Under the pieces are notes generated by a model. That model was not told the origin of the DNA. It saw only the letters and a program-made list of their open reading frames with translations, and ran no database searches. From NCBI GenBank assembly GCA_029844215.1, contig JAQGDG010000036.1:2767187-2831186 (forward strand): a DNA stretch of 64,000 nt, written 5' to 3'. The stretch is from Przewalskia tangutica. Lineage: Eukaryota > Streptophyta > Magnoliopsida > Solanales > Solanaceae. This document shows, one piece after another, positions 1-9,470 of this stretch; position 1 is the first letter of the stretch, and each line of letters opens with the position of its first letter. The position numbers were made by a program, and so were the translations under genes.

Positions 1-428
1 ATAATGATGTATCGTATTAAAACCAGTAGAAACCTCCATCTGCATAGAAACTAAGATGAGACAAAATGATATTACATTTTCTAGATCATGGCTGATGTAA
101 TAAGAATGTTGTAAACAAGAATAACCTACTCTCACGTGAGACATATATTACTCAATTGTTCTAAAAAGGAATCAAGTGATTAAGTTTGGGAACTATGAAA
201 CCATTTGAAAATGAGAAGCTTGAGTAATTGAAACTAGGCAAACTGGAACTTAGGAAAAGAATGTTGTTACTTGATTTTGAAAAAGAATGTGGGTTGGTCA
301 TTCTAATACTACGGGTATCGGGTGACTTTTATAAAAGTAATGGATCTCTTTTAAAAGAACTTAACGTATGTAGTACTTTGGGGTTAAAAACCCGGACTTT
401 GGCATAAAATGAAAGTACTTTGAGTTGT

Positions 429-521
429 GTGAAACTTGCCTATGCTTGTTGTTGTGAAACTTGCCTATGCTTGTTGTTGTGAAACTTGCCTATGCTTGTT
501 GTTGTGAAACTTGCCTATGCT
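429..521 (+). repeat. 25-bp tandem array in E1 5' LTR, about 4 copies
   Basis: The unit starts GTGAAACTTGCCTATGC and is repeated head to tail three full times plus a partial fourth. The other LTR of the same element (15710-15830) has one more unit, so the array changed length after insertion or was collapsed in assembly. Confidence 0.95.
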
Positions 522-682
522 TGTGAGGATAGCCTTTGTTGTGCAAGTGTGGTATTTCTGTGTTACCGCGTCTCTCGATAGAGGGCCGGTTGACTTGTTG
601 AGAACTTACTTGGACGTGCTGGCAGTGATGGAGAATTCCACGGGTATGTTTCCATTTTGATTACTGTCTTGTTGTTGATGTC

Positions 683-985
683 ACATGGACATGTCTACAC
701 CGATGCAGTATTCCGGGGGCATGCGGCCGGGTTGATTACCCGATATATGGTTATTACTGCAACATGGACGTGTCTACACCGATGCAGTATTCCGGGGGCA
801 TGTGGCCATGCGGCAGGGTTGACCACCCAGTATATTGTTATTGAGGTTACATGGGCATGTCTACACCGATGCAGTATTCCGGGGGCATGTGGCCATGCGG
901 CCTTGTTATTATTGTTGCATCATGGACATGTCTACACCGATGCAGTATTCCGGGGGCATGTGGCCATGATGCGAACATGATGGAT
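683..985 (+). repeat. 75-85 bp tandem array in E1 5' LTR, 4 units
   Basis: Four units begin near 683, 764, 849 and 923, each with CATGGACATGTCTACACC followed by a GGGGGCATG(T)GGCC block. The array creates an open frame (657-980) of repeated GHVYTDAVFRGH peptides that has no sign of being a protein. The same array at 15983-16280 is eroded. Confidence 0.9.
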
Positions 986-1329
986 GTGGTGGGCGTGAGA
1001 CCCATAGTTATATTTGAGTGGTGACTTTGAGGGCGTGAGTCCCTGACTTGACTGCTTTTATGTTGCGTACTGTATTTTGGTTATCATACATGTCTCCTGC
1101 TTTATATAGACTGTTATGATTTAACTGCAGTATTTACAGTTTCACATACTTGGTACCTGTTGTACTGACCTCCTTCGGGGGGCTGCGTTCATGCCGCAGG
1201 TAGAGGTACATCGGTCGTGGATCCTCGCTCATAGGATCACAGTTCAGCGTATTGGGAAGCTCCGTTTCTCCGGAGGCTTATCTTTTGGTATGTGTTTCCC
1301 TGAGTTGTAGGTTCTTGTACATTCAGGGG

Positions 1330-1354
1330 TATGGCGGGGCCCTGTCCCGTCATA
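1330..1354 (+). other. Conserved hairpin near LTR 3' end (E1)
   Basis: TATGGCGGG (1330-1338) pairs with CCCGTCATA (1346-1354), nine pairs including one G-T, around the seven-base loop GCCCTGT. An equivalent stem lies 200-250 bp before the end of most LTRs here. Its function is unknown. Confidence 0.6.
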
Positions 1355-1586
1355 GTCGTTGTAAATCTTAGAGTGTAATCTTGTTGTGGCGTGGTTGTAA
1401 AAGGATTAAACTGCTCGTGTTTTATGTATATACCGAAGGCAATCGCTTTTGGTTGGCCTGTTTATTATTATATCTATTGTTGCATGTCTAAGTTTTTATT
1501 TCCGCTGGTTTTTCTCTGATGTTGTATCACTAGGGTGCCCGGGGTAAGGCACCAGTCACGGGCCCGAATTTCGGGGTGTGACATAG

Positions 1587-1604
1587 TGGTATCAGAGCAG
1601 TTAG
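1587..1604 (+). promoter_or_regulatory. Primer-binding site of E1 (initiator-Met tRNA)
   Basis: TGGTATCAGAGC is the complement of the 3' end of plant initiator methionine tRNA, the standard primer for plant gypsy elements, and lies three bases after the LTR. It is the only fully canonical copy in the window; the others read TGGTATCGAGCG or TGGTATCAAAGC. Confidence 0.93.
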
Positions 1605-1643
1605 TCCTCGGAAAGTGTCTACAGACCGTGTCTAGTAGAGTCT

Positions 1644-1679
1644 TGATTATCGATGTGTTGTGCACCACATCTATAATCA
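1644..1679 (+). other. Leader hairpin of E1 with GTGCAC loop
   Basis: TGATTATCGATGTG (1644-1657) pairs with CACATCTATAATCA (1666-1679), 13 of 14 pairs, around the loop TTGTGCAC (1658-1665). The loop carries the self-complementary hexamer GTGCAC. The hairpin starts 57 bases after the start of the primer site. Counterparts with changed but still paired bases exist in E2, M1 and M2. Confidence 0.75.
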
Positions 1680-1788
1680 GGAGGCTATAGGACATTTAGG
1701 ATTGGTTTCTATTCTTCTCATTCTGAGATCGTGCCTTAGAGCTGTGTTATAAGTTGGACCCCTCTGACGTGTCTCGTTTTTACCAGTT

Positions 1789-2642
1789 ATGCCTCCGCGC
1801 AAGGCAACCCGCCAGTGGGCAAGGCCCGAGGAGCCGCTAGTGAGATCTGAGAGGAGTCCGAAGCGCAGCCCGATCGATACGAGGCGTGCTTGACGCGAGT
1901 TTCGCGACGCCGCACCAGAGGGTTTAGAGCCGCGTGGGCCGGATGAGACTACAATACACGAGCCTCGGTCCCACACCGGGAGCAGGGAGATGGGTCACGC
2001 GAGAGATGGCGATTATTGGCGAGTTGTGGCCGATATGACAGCAGTGGATGCGGCGGTTCAGCCCAAAGAAGACCGTGGTGCACCAGAGCGAATAGTTTGA
2101 GGCTACGAGATTTTACGAGTTGTAGCCCGCCGAGTTCTACGGTCGAGGCACGAGGATGATCCGCAGGAGTTCATCCGTCGATTCTGAGATCATCGCGGGT
2201 GATCAAGGCTTCAGAGACCGAGTCTGTGACGACCTTCGGTTTCGCGTCTGCGTGATACCGCGATCGATTGGTTTGATTCGCGAGCTTTCCGGGAGAGCAT
2301 GCACCTCCAGCAGATGGAATGAGTTTTCGGGCTTTCTCACGCACTTCTTGCCTCCGCAGATGAGGAGAACGCGGTCGGCAGATTTTTGTTACCAGAGGCG
2401 AGAGGCGCCGTGAGTACAATGTCGAGTTCGATTCTTTGGCTCGATATGTCCTGCGCTAGTTGCGAATATGGAAGATAGGGTGCATCGCTACGCCACGGGC
2501 TAGATGATTATATGGCCGAGTCTTGTGCGAGTGTTTCTCTTCACCGGCATGGACATTGCGCGTTCGTGCTCATGCACTTGCGGTGCGAGCGCGAAGATCG
2601 ACAGGTGGACCGCTGGTAGAAGAAGGCCAAGACGGCGGATAT
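1789..2642 (+). pseudogene. gag: gag of E1, 5' part, interrupted by E2
   Basis: The ATG at 1789 opens MPPRKATRQ, the same start as gag in E2 (5232), E3 (26744) and M4 (57713, minus). The frame stops after about 34 codons, and gag-like sequence continues in shifted frames, for example DDPQEFIRRF near 2154 and the LTHFLPPQMR stretch near 2333. This is the capsid part of a gypsy Gag that packages element RNA. E2 cuts it at 2642 and it resumes at 12357. Several breaks sit where related copies carry CAG, CTG or runs of one base, so some frameshifts may be sequence error. Confidence 0.8.
2638..2642 (+). repeat. Target-site duplication GATAT, left of E2
   Basis: GATAT directly before the E2 LTR is repeated exactly at 12352-12356 after the other LTR. 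Five bases is the usual gypsy duplication. Confidence 0.93.
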
Positions 2643-3047
2643 TGTTATACCGTATTTACGAGTATGCGTGAGGGCGTGCGTGCAAAGTGTAGCCTTAAAA
2701 GTTTAGGCCTAGGGCGTTTTTGGGCACAACCCACACAAGGAATCGTTTTCCGACGAAACGTTTTACACGACTCACGTAGGGTAAATTCCGGCTATTTCAT
2801 TTCTAATTTTTGCGGATTTTTCCGAGCGACGGAACCCTTTTTGACCAACGAGAGGTGACACTTGTCACCTCAAGTGGGACGGCTGGCCTTTGCCTTGGGC
2901 GGTTGAGAGGCTTTGGGGCTTAGAACATGGACCTTTGTTTGTGGAGTGATTTGAGGAGTAGGTTAGGGGGCACTTGGGCAAATCTTGGCCCTCCACTTGC
3001 CCCCCCACTTGGCTTGATCTTGGCCATTGGTTGGCCATGTCTTAGCC

Positions 3048-3391
3048 TATAAATACCCCTCTCTTTGAAGACTTATTCATCACAAATTTCCAAGTCTAAA
3101 TCCTCTTTCCCCCCTTGTGAGCCATCGTCCTAAGCCTCACACCCCCCCCCTTTTTAGAAAGCCTTGGCCGAATACCCCCTGCCCTAGCCGAAACACTACC
3201 CTCCTTGGTAGAAAAGTTGTCTTCTAGTATTGTTATAATGCCCAAAATACCCTAGCCCAAATCCCTTAGTCCTTAGTAGAAGTTGTGAAGAACTTCTAAG
3301 GTTTCTTGGAGCTACCGGAGCGTTCAACTTGGGAGCTAAACCTTGCTCAGGCGCGACTTTATCTAGGATATTATTGGGCTTACTGAGGTAA
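3048..3391 (+). promoter_or_regulatory. E2 5' LTR promoter and early leader: TATA, micro-uORF, donor-like site
   Basis: TATAAATA (3048-3055) is followed by a pyrimidine-rich leader. An ATG at 3238 opens MPKIP and a TAG stop (to 3255). GAG/GTAA follows with GT at 3388-3389. All three occur in the same order in the other group-1 LTRs. TATA is well supported by position and conservation; the uORF and splice donor roles are inferred. Confidence 0.65.
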
Positions 3392-3727
3392 CAATCCTAA
3401 CCCTCTTTTGTATAAGAGAATACTTACTGTTGTAGTATTAGAATAAGTATTAAATACTTAGAAGAATAATCAAACTGTGCTTACATAGGATTCATTTTCA
3501 TGAGACTGAGTAGCTCACCTGTAGGAAATCGCCCAATTTTCCGTAGGATATAGAACCCTCTGTTTAGAATCGTTACAAGTAGTCGAGCGTTGTTAGACGT
3601 GTTCGACTATTATAGCTGATTCTCTGCGCACATATTCAACTTGACAGGCGGTTTTCGCTGAGAAGGTATGTGATTCTTCCTAAAGCATGATATTTTACAA
3701 TATATATATAGTACGGTAGACGTACAT

Positions 3728-3850
3728 GTGTTAACTGAATAATAACTACGGCAATGTCTTTTGACTTAAGCCTGAATAATACTTACGGCAATGCCTCACG
3801 CTTAAGCTCGAATAACACTTACGGCAATGCCTCACGGCTTAAGCCTGAAT
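3728..3850 (+). repeat. About 37-bp tandem repeat in E2 5' LTR, 3 copies
   Basis: The unit is ACTTACGGCAATGCCTCACG plus GCTTAAGCCTGAATAA, repeated three times with the first copy variant. The 3' LTR has the same three (11045-11165). Confidence 0.85.
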
Positions 3851-4780
3851 AATAAAGATCTGAAAGCATTTCATAAGAATACTGAATCATTTTAAAACAG
3901 AAGCTAAGAGTTATACTAGCTTTATGGGAAGTTAAGTATAACCACTTAAGATTGATAAAAGAAACAAGTTTGCCTATGTGTTTATAACAGACTTATGTTG
4001 AATTGTGAAATAGAATAATAAGATGGTTTGATAAGTAGACATGATATGATGCTATGTGTGTTAGTATCTTGTAACGTTTGTATAAGAGAGTATCCTTGTT
4101 GTGCTTATGTTGTTTAAAGATAAGCTGTTATGTTAGTGTACTATCACTCACCTCTTGAGATGATACCGAGGTTAAGGCGCCTCCGATGCGGGTAGACTCA
4201 AAGTGATGCAGGACCATGATTCGAGAATACCTCATGCGGGTCCGGGGGCCTATGCGAGCTACGAGTTCGAGTTGGTATGCGGGTTATGCCTCATGCGGTC
4301 TATGTGGCCGTGCGGACAACGAGTCCGGGGCGACGCCGAGGAGTAGCTACCCTCGATGCGGGTTATACCTCATGCGGCCCACGTGAGTGGCCTATGCGAC
4401 TCGGGAGTCGTGATTAGGCTTGCGAATAATGATGTGGCGAGTGGCCCCTGCTTTCGATCATTCGCAGCCTAGACAAGACCTATTCTGATTACCTATTGTT
4501 GCTCTTGTTTGTGATGTGGCACTACGTGCGTTTCCTTGGTTGTTTCACACATATTTGTAAACCGGTTTTATAAATGATATGTTTTCATTTAAGTACTTTA
4601 CGCTTCGCATACTTAGTACCAAATCGACTCTCCTTCGGGGCTGCGTTCATGCCGCAGTAAGGGCAAGCAGTGCTAGATCCGCATCCTGGATCTCTTTGCA
4701 TTGGTGTCGTGAGCTCCATCTTCTCCGAGGCTCTACTTTTTGGTATGATCTCCTGTATTGTAGATAGTTCAGATAGTAGG

Positions 4781-4804
4781 TATGGCGGGCCCCGTCCCGC
4801 CATA
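4781..4804 (+). other. Conserved hairpin near LTR 3' end (E2 5' LTR)
   Basis: TATGGCGGG (4781-4789) and CCCGCCATA (4796-4804) form nine perfect pairs around the loop CCCCGT. The G-T pair of E1 is a G-C pair here. Confidence 0.6.
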
Positions 4805-5030
4805 GTTGTATATTTCCTTAGAGGTCTGTAGTCATGCGATGTTATCGATGTAATCGCTAAACCTGGTTTATATATATATGCCGAAAGGCGACGTTTATTC
4901 ACATAAACTGTGTCTTATTTTATAAACTGTTTCATGTCTTGTTTTATATTTCCGCTGATTACTCTGATGTATGACTACTTGGGTGCCCCGGTAAGGCACG
5001 ATCCACGCCCCGAATGGGTCGTGACAAAAG

Positions 5031-5048
5031 TGGTATCGAGCGATTAAT
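5031..5048 (+). promoter_or_regulatory. Primer-binding site of E2
   Basis: TGGTATCGAGCG lies four bases after the LTR. It differs from the canonical TGGTATCAGAGC by loss of the CAG, the same change seen in E3, M1, M2 and M4. Confidence 0.85.
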
Positions 5049-5086
5049 CCTCGGAAAGTGTCTACGCATCGTATCTAGTAAGTCTT

Positions 5087-5120
5087 GATTATCGGTGTGT
5101 TGTGCACCACACCAATAATC
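5087..5120 (+). other. Leader hairpin of E2 with GTGCAC loop
   Basis: GATTATCGGTGTG (5087-5099) pairs with CACACCAATAATC (5108-5120), 12 of 13 pairs, around the loop TTGTGCAC. Compared with E1, an A-T pair has become G-C by changes on both arms, so pairing has been kept. Confidence 0.75.
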
Positions 5121-5231
5121 GTGAGGCTATAGGATACTTAGGATTGTTTTCCATTCTTCTCATTCTCGAGATCGTGCTTTAGAGCCGTGTTATAGGTTGG
5201 ACCCTCTAACGTATTCCTTTCCTGTATGCTT

Positions 5232-6540
5232 ATGCCTCCACGTAAGGCAACCCGCCCGGGCGGCAAGGCAGGCGGCGAGGCGCTAGCGAGACACCCAGTC
5301 ACGAGGCTCGGGCCCGCCTATACGAGACGGCGAGTTCTATGACGCCGCCATTTCAAAGACAGACCACGTACCCACACCTCCCGCCCCACACCGGGCGAGG
5401 AGTTGGGTACAAGGAGATGGCCCGGCTATTGGCTAAAGTTGTGGCCCAAACGAGAGAGATCGACGCGATTCGGTTCAGCCTCGGCTCGGTCGCGCACGTG
5501 GTGCACCCGAGGCGTATAGTTTGAGACTACGAGATTTCTTGAGTTGTAGCCCGCCGAGTTTTACGGTCGAGGCCGAGGATGATCCGCAGGAGTTCATCCG
5601 TCACCACAGAGAATCATGAGGTGATCAAGGCCTCGGAGACAGTCTGTGACCTTTGTTCGCATCGGCTGCGTGATACCGCGAATGATTGGTTTGATTCATG
5701 GGAGTTATCCCGGGAGAGCACGCGTCCCGCCTACTTGGGATGAGTTCTCGAGGCTTTCTCACTCACTTCTTGCCTCCACAGATGAGGAGGCGCGGTGATA
5801 GATTTTTACCATCGAGGCGAGAGGACGACCGCCGTGGAGTACAATGTCGAGTTTGATTCATTGGCTCGATATGTCCCGATTGCAGCGATATGTAGGATAG
5901 GGTGCACCGCCACGTCACCGCTAGATGATTACATGGTCGAGTCGTATGCGGGTGTTTCTTCACCGGTATGGACATTACCCGCATGCAGCTCACGCTCGAT
6001 GCGCGAGGAACGCAGAGGTCGGCGAGTGGATGACAGCAGCAAGAAGGCCGGGCGGGAGGGTCTCCGGTGGCTATCGTGGTGGCGGCCTCAAAGAGCCTAG
6101 ATTTGCACCACACCACCGAGCACTCGCACCGCCCTCGGCACCCAGAGTATTCGAGGCGCAAGGGCCCTGTGGTTTGAGACGTCCAGTAGCAGAGGTATTG
6201 GCCGATCGGGACCACCCCCCCAGTGTGGCCGATGCGGTAGATCCCATTACGGGAAGTGTGGTACTGTTTTTGGATCTTGTTACGCCAGGGCGCAGGTCAT
6301 TTTGGCGAGGATCGTCCGACCGGGCCACGTGGTAGGCTCACCTTCGTGTTCATTGCCGCCATCATCTCCTACGATTACTCGCCCGAGGGCAAGGTACTCA
6401 TGGGTCACAGGTCGCGGCAGAGGTCGTGGCTCGTCTCGATTCTAGCGGTCCTCGAATCGCATTTATGCTTTGTCCACCGACAGATCGTGAGGCCTCACCG
6501 ATGTCGCCACGGTACCTTATCGCTTCGGGTTTGATGTGTA
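5232..6540 (+). pseudogene. gag: gag of E2 (nucleocapsid knuckle near the end), frameshifted
   Basis: The ATG at 5232 opens MPPRKATRPGG. Capsid-like sequence follows in shifting frames: the DTANDWFDSWELSR region near 5670, LTHFLPPQM near 5760, and the region near 6000. Near 6210-6290 is a zinc-knuckle remnant, CGRCGRSHYGKC, with a second Cys-rich piece after it, and then a Gly/Arg-rich tail (about 6400-6440). Gag forms the virus-like particle, and the knuckles bind element RNA. As written the frame breaks after about 36 codons and several more times. Confidence 0.8.
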
Positions 6541-6980
6541 TGCTTTGATAGATCCGGTTCTACTGGCCCTATATATCTCCCTTGTTGCTAGTAGGATGTG
6601 ATAGAGCCCGAGTCCATAGACCCTTTTGAGGTAGCTACGCCATGGTGATTCGGTGGTAGCTCGGCGGGTATATAGAGCTTTTCCTGTGACCATTTACGTC
6701 GCACTCCTGGCCGACTTGATAGAGTTGGAGATGATTGACTTCGACGAGATAATGGGGATGGATTGGCTAGCTTCTTTCTACGCCAATGTAGACTGCAGAG
6801 AGAGTAGTACGGTTCCGTTTCTCGGCGAGCCGGTTGTTGAGTGGGAGGAGCACCAGACGCCGGAGGTAGGTTTATTTCCTAGCTCAAGGATAGGAAGATT
6901 GTGTATTAGGGGTTTATCTACCATCTCGTTCGGGTGTTTGATACTGAAGCTGCGGTACAAGATTTTCAGTCAGTTCCAGT
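6538..6980 (+). pseudogene. Aspartic protease region of E2 pol
   Basis: YALIDP at 6538 followed by a G/S/T-coding stretch matches the D-S/T-G-type active site of gypsy protease (DPGST with a one-base loss). Downstream, ARRVYRAFPVTIY and the segment LIELEMIDFDEIMGMDWLA (from about 6717) are the typical second half, reading open 6653-6982. Protease cuts the Gag-Pol polyprotein. It lies directly downstream of gag and runs into RT. Confidence 0.8.
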
Positions 6981-7640
6981 AGTCAGCGAGTTCCCAGACG
7001 TGTTTCCATATGACCTCCCGGGTATCCCTCCTGAGAGGGAGATTGAGTTTTGTATAGATGTGTTGCCAGATACTCGGCCTATTTCCATTCCGCCATACAG
7101 AATGGCACCTGCCGAGTTGAGGGAGTTGAAGGACCACCGAGGATTTCGGAGAAGCGGTTTTATCGACACAGTGTTTCTCCCTGGGCGCGCAGATTGTTCG
7201 TAAAGAAGAAGGACGGGACGCTGCGCATGTGTGTTTACTACAGGCAGCTGAACAAGGTGACCATTAAGAACAGATACCCCCTTCCCAGGATTGATGACTT
7301 GTTCGACCAGTTGCAGGGCGCGAGATGTTTCTCCAAGATTGATCTGAGATCGGGCTATCATCGTTCGTGTCGAGAGGTGGATGTCCTAGGATCGCATTCG
7401 ACCCGGACGCATTATGAGTTCGTGGTCATGTCTTTTGGGTTGACCAATGCTCCGCGGTATTCATGGATTTGATGAACCGAGTGTTCAAACCATTTTTGGA
7501 CACGCTTGTGATAGTGTTCATTGATGATATCTTGGTTTATTCTCGCCAGAGCAGAGCATGCGAGCATTTGGAGATCTTGGCCGATTCTCGAGACCAGCGA
7601 TTGTACGCCAAGTTTTCCAAATGTGAGTTTTGGTTGACTT
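6934..7640 (+). pseudogene. Reverse transcriptase of E2
   Basis: Landmarks in order are [19 protein letters not shown] (about 6983), [19 protein letters not shown] (about 7065), [11 protein letters not shown] (about 7200), [20 protein letters not shown] then KIDLRSGYH (about 7275-7365), [12 protein letters not shown] (about 7420) and [10 protein letters not shown] (7514-7543). The FIDD aspartates are at 7523-7528, and the third catalytic aspartate (KIDL) is also kept. This enzyme copies element RNA to DNA. At least four frame changes separate the blocks, so no active enzyme is encoded as written. Confidence 0.92.
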
Positions 7641-8265
7641 GATGGCGCTTGGGCATATTGCTCGGGCTGATGGCATTCGAGTGGATACGACCAAGATCGA
7701 GGCGCCAGACTTGGCCGAGACCTACTACTCCGGCAGGTTCGCAGCTCGGGCCTTGCAGTTATTATCGGGCGGTTCGTGGAGAAGTTTGCTTCTATCTCTC
7801 GCACCATTGACTAGTCGACTCGTAAGGCGCCAAGTTCCATGGGATGATGCTTGTGAGCGGGGTTTCGATTCTTGAAAGAGAGATCGACGCCGCCTCGCTT
7901 CTTACTTCCGGAGGTCCATACGGTTATGTTGTGTATTGTGATGCGTCAGGCATCGGGTTGGGATGTGTGTTGATGCATCATGGCAGAGTTATAGCATATG
8001 CATCCCGACAGCTGAAGAAACACGAGAGGAACTACCCCACCCATGATTTGGAATTGGCAGCCGTGATTCACGCTTTGAAGATCCTGAGGCACTATTTGTA
8101 TGGGGTTCACGTGGATATTTTTACGCACCACAAGAGCCTCCAGATATCTTCACGGAGGAGTTGAACTTACGGCGCAGACGGTGGTTAGAGTTGCTTAAGG
8201 ATTACGATGTTGATATTCTGTACCACCCGGGAAGGCCAATGTTGTGGCGTATGCCTTAGTCGTAG
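7640..8265 (+). pseudogene. RT connection and RNase H of E2
   Basis: The connection region (GHIARADGIRVDTTKIEAP, from about 7650) leads to RNase H, read open at 7844-8164. Visible are [39 protein letters not shown] and [20 protein letters not shown]. The catalytic D (CDAS) and E (LELA) remain, but the usual TDHKSL reads THHKSL near 8126, replacing an acidic residue. The tail LELLKDYDVDILYHPG runs to a stop near 8260. RNase H removes RNA during cDNA synthesis. Confidence 0.9.
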
Positions 8266-8559
8266 GTCGATGGGAGCCTATCGGATGTGCAGCTAGAGAG
8301 AAGGGACATGGTTCGTGATTTGCACCGCTTAGCGAGCCTTCGTGTCCGCTTGATTGATTCGATAGCGGTGGGGTTAGAGTTCGCGAGGTTGCCGAGTCTT
8401 CCATCGCCGGCGAGGTGAAGAGGCAACAGCTCGAGATCCACTTTGATTCGATATCGTGATACGCCTCTTCGTGAGGCAAGGGTCCTTGAGGTAGCACCGA
8501 TGGGGTGCTAAGGTTTGAGGGCGGTGTGTGTTCCGGATGTTTCGTGACTTCGCGAGTTC

Positions 8560-9470
8560 TTGGGGAAGCACACAGCGCGGCATTTATCCATCCGGTCGAC
8601 CAAGATGTACCACGACCTTAGATCCGTGTATTGGTGGGATGGCTTGAAGAGGACGCTGCGAGTTCGTAGCTCAATGCCCGTGTTGTCGCAGTGAAGGTAG
8701 AGCACCGAGGCACGGTGGTTTGTTACGCACGATCGAGATCCCGACCTGAAGTGGGAGGTAATCAACATGGACTTCATCACAGATTACCTCGCACTCGGAG
8801 GAGACATGATTCTATATGGGTTATCGCCGACAGTCGACGAAATCAGCCCACTTTCTTCCCGTCGGGACGACTTTTTCTACCGAGGATTATGCGGACTTTA
8901 CATCCGAGAGATTGTCGATCGCATGGAGTCCCTACTGATCATATCGCATGTGGAGCCCGCCACGGCTAACTTCCTGAGGCCCTTCCAGAGGGGTTTAGGG
9001 ACGCAGTGAGCTCGAAAATGCATTTCATCCACGCATGCACGGACAGCAGAGCGCACTATCCGCACTCTTGAGGATATGTTGCGAGCCCGCGGTTATTGAC
9101 TTCGATGGTAGTTGGGAGGATCATTTGCCTCTAGTTGAGTTCGCGTATAATAATAGCTACCACTCCAAGATTCGATGGCGCCTTATGAGGCCTTGTATGG
9201 GAGGAAGTGCGATCGCCTATAGGTTGGTTCGATGTGGGAGGTGCGGCTAGTGGGACCAGATTTGGTGCAAAGCAGTGATGGATAAGGTGAAGCTTATCCG
9301 AGAGCGGCTATTGACACTCGTAGTCGAAGTAAGTCGATGCAGATCATCGCCGTCGTGATCTTGAGTTCGAGGTTCATGATTGGGTTTTCCTAAAGGTGTC
9401 ACCCATGAAGGGTGTGATGCGATTAAGAAGGAAACTCACCAAGGTACATTGGGCCGCTTCGATTGTCCGC
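8560..9470 (+). pseudogene. Integrase of E2
   Basis: The N-terminal zinc-binding domain shows HDLRSVYWWDGLKR (about 8611) and CPCC (about 8672). The core has NMDFI (first catalytic Asp codon 8770-8772) with HDSIWVIAD (about 8800); the second-Asp region is garbled (ISHVEP at about 8939, where an SDRG-like motif is expected); the catalytic Glu is kept in ERTIRTLEDMLRA (Glu codon 9049-9051). HLPLVEFAYNNSYHSKI (about 9122) and the C-terminal domain (about 9350-9430) follow. Integrase joins the cDNA to the genome. Confidence 0.88.

Larger units (their letters stand above)
1..1583 (+). mobile_element. 5' LTR of gypsy element E1 (left part off window)
   Basis: The end ...GGGTGTGACA is followed after three bases by a primer-binding site, so this is the 3' end of a 5' LTR. 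Positions 1-1583 repeat, with many small differences, at 15283-16865, which is the end of the matching 3' LTR. That copy is 3497 bp, so about 1.9 kb of this LTR lies left of the window. The LTR holds two tandem arrays (429-521 and 683-985) and a hairpin near its end (1330-1354). The short reading frames in it are repeat-driven and not genes. Confidence 0.9.
2643..5026 (+). mobile_element. 5' LTR of E2
   Basis: It runs from TGTTATACC to GTGACA, 2384 bp. Near the start is a TACGT-type inverted repeat seen in all group-1 LTRs. A TATA box lies only 405 bp in, leaving nearly 2 kb of leader before the LTR ends. The LTR also holds a micro-uORF, a donor-like site, a 37-bp tandem repeat and the 3'-end hairpin. 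Confidence 0.95.

Noticed and set aside
429..521. Regular direct repeats resembling a CRISPR array
   Set aside because: Units are directly adjacent with no variable spacers, in plant LTR DNA.
657..980. 107-codon open frame of GHVYTDAVFRGH repeats
   Set aside because: It follows the period of a DNA tandem array inside an LTR and is lost in the other LTR of the same element.
2171..2419. Overlapping frames on both strands at 2156-2419
   Set aside because: Both are shadows of shifted gag sequence.
3710..3720. TATATATATA near 3703-3712 as a promoter
   Set aside because: It lies in the leader after the conserved TATAAATA; AT-rich runs of this kind recur without conserved context.
5763..6215. 150-codon minus-strand frame in E2
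   Set aside because: It is antisense to gag, whose motifs are on the plus strand.
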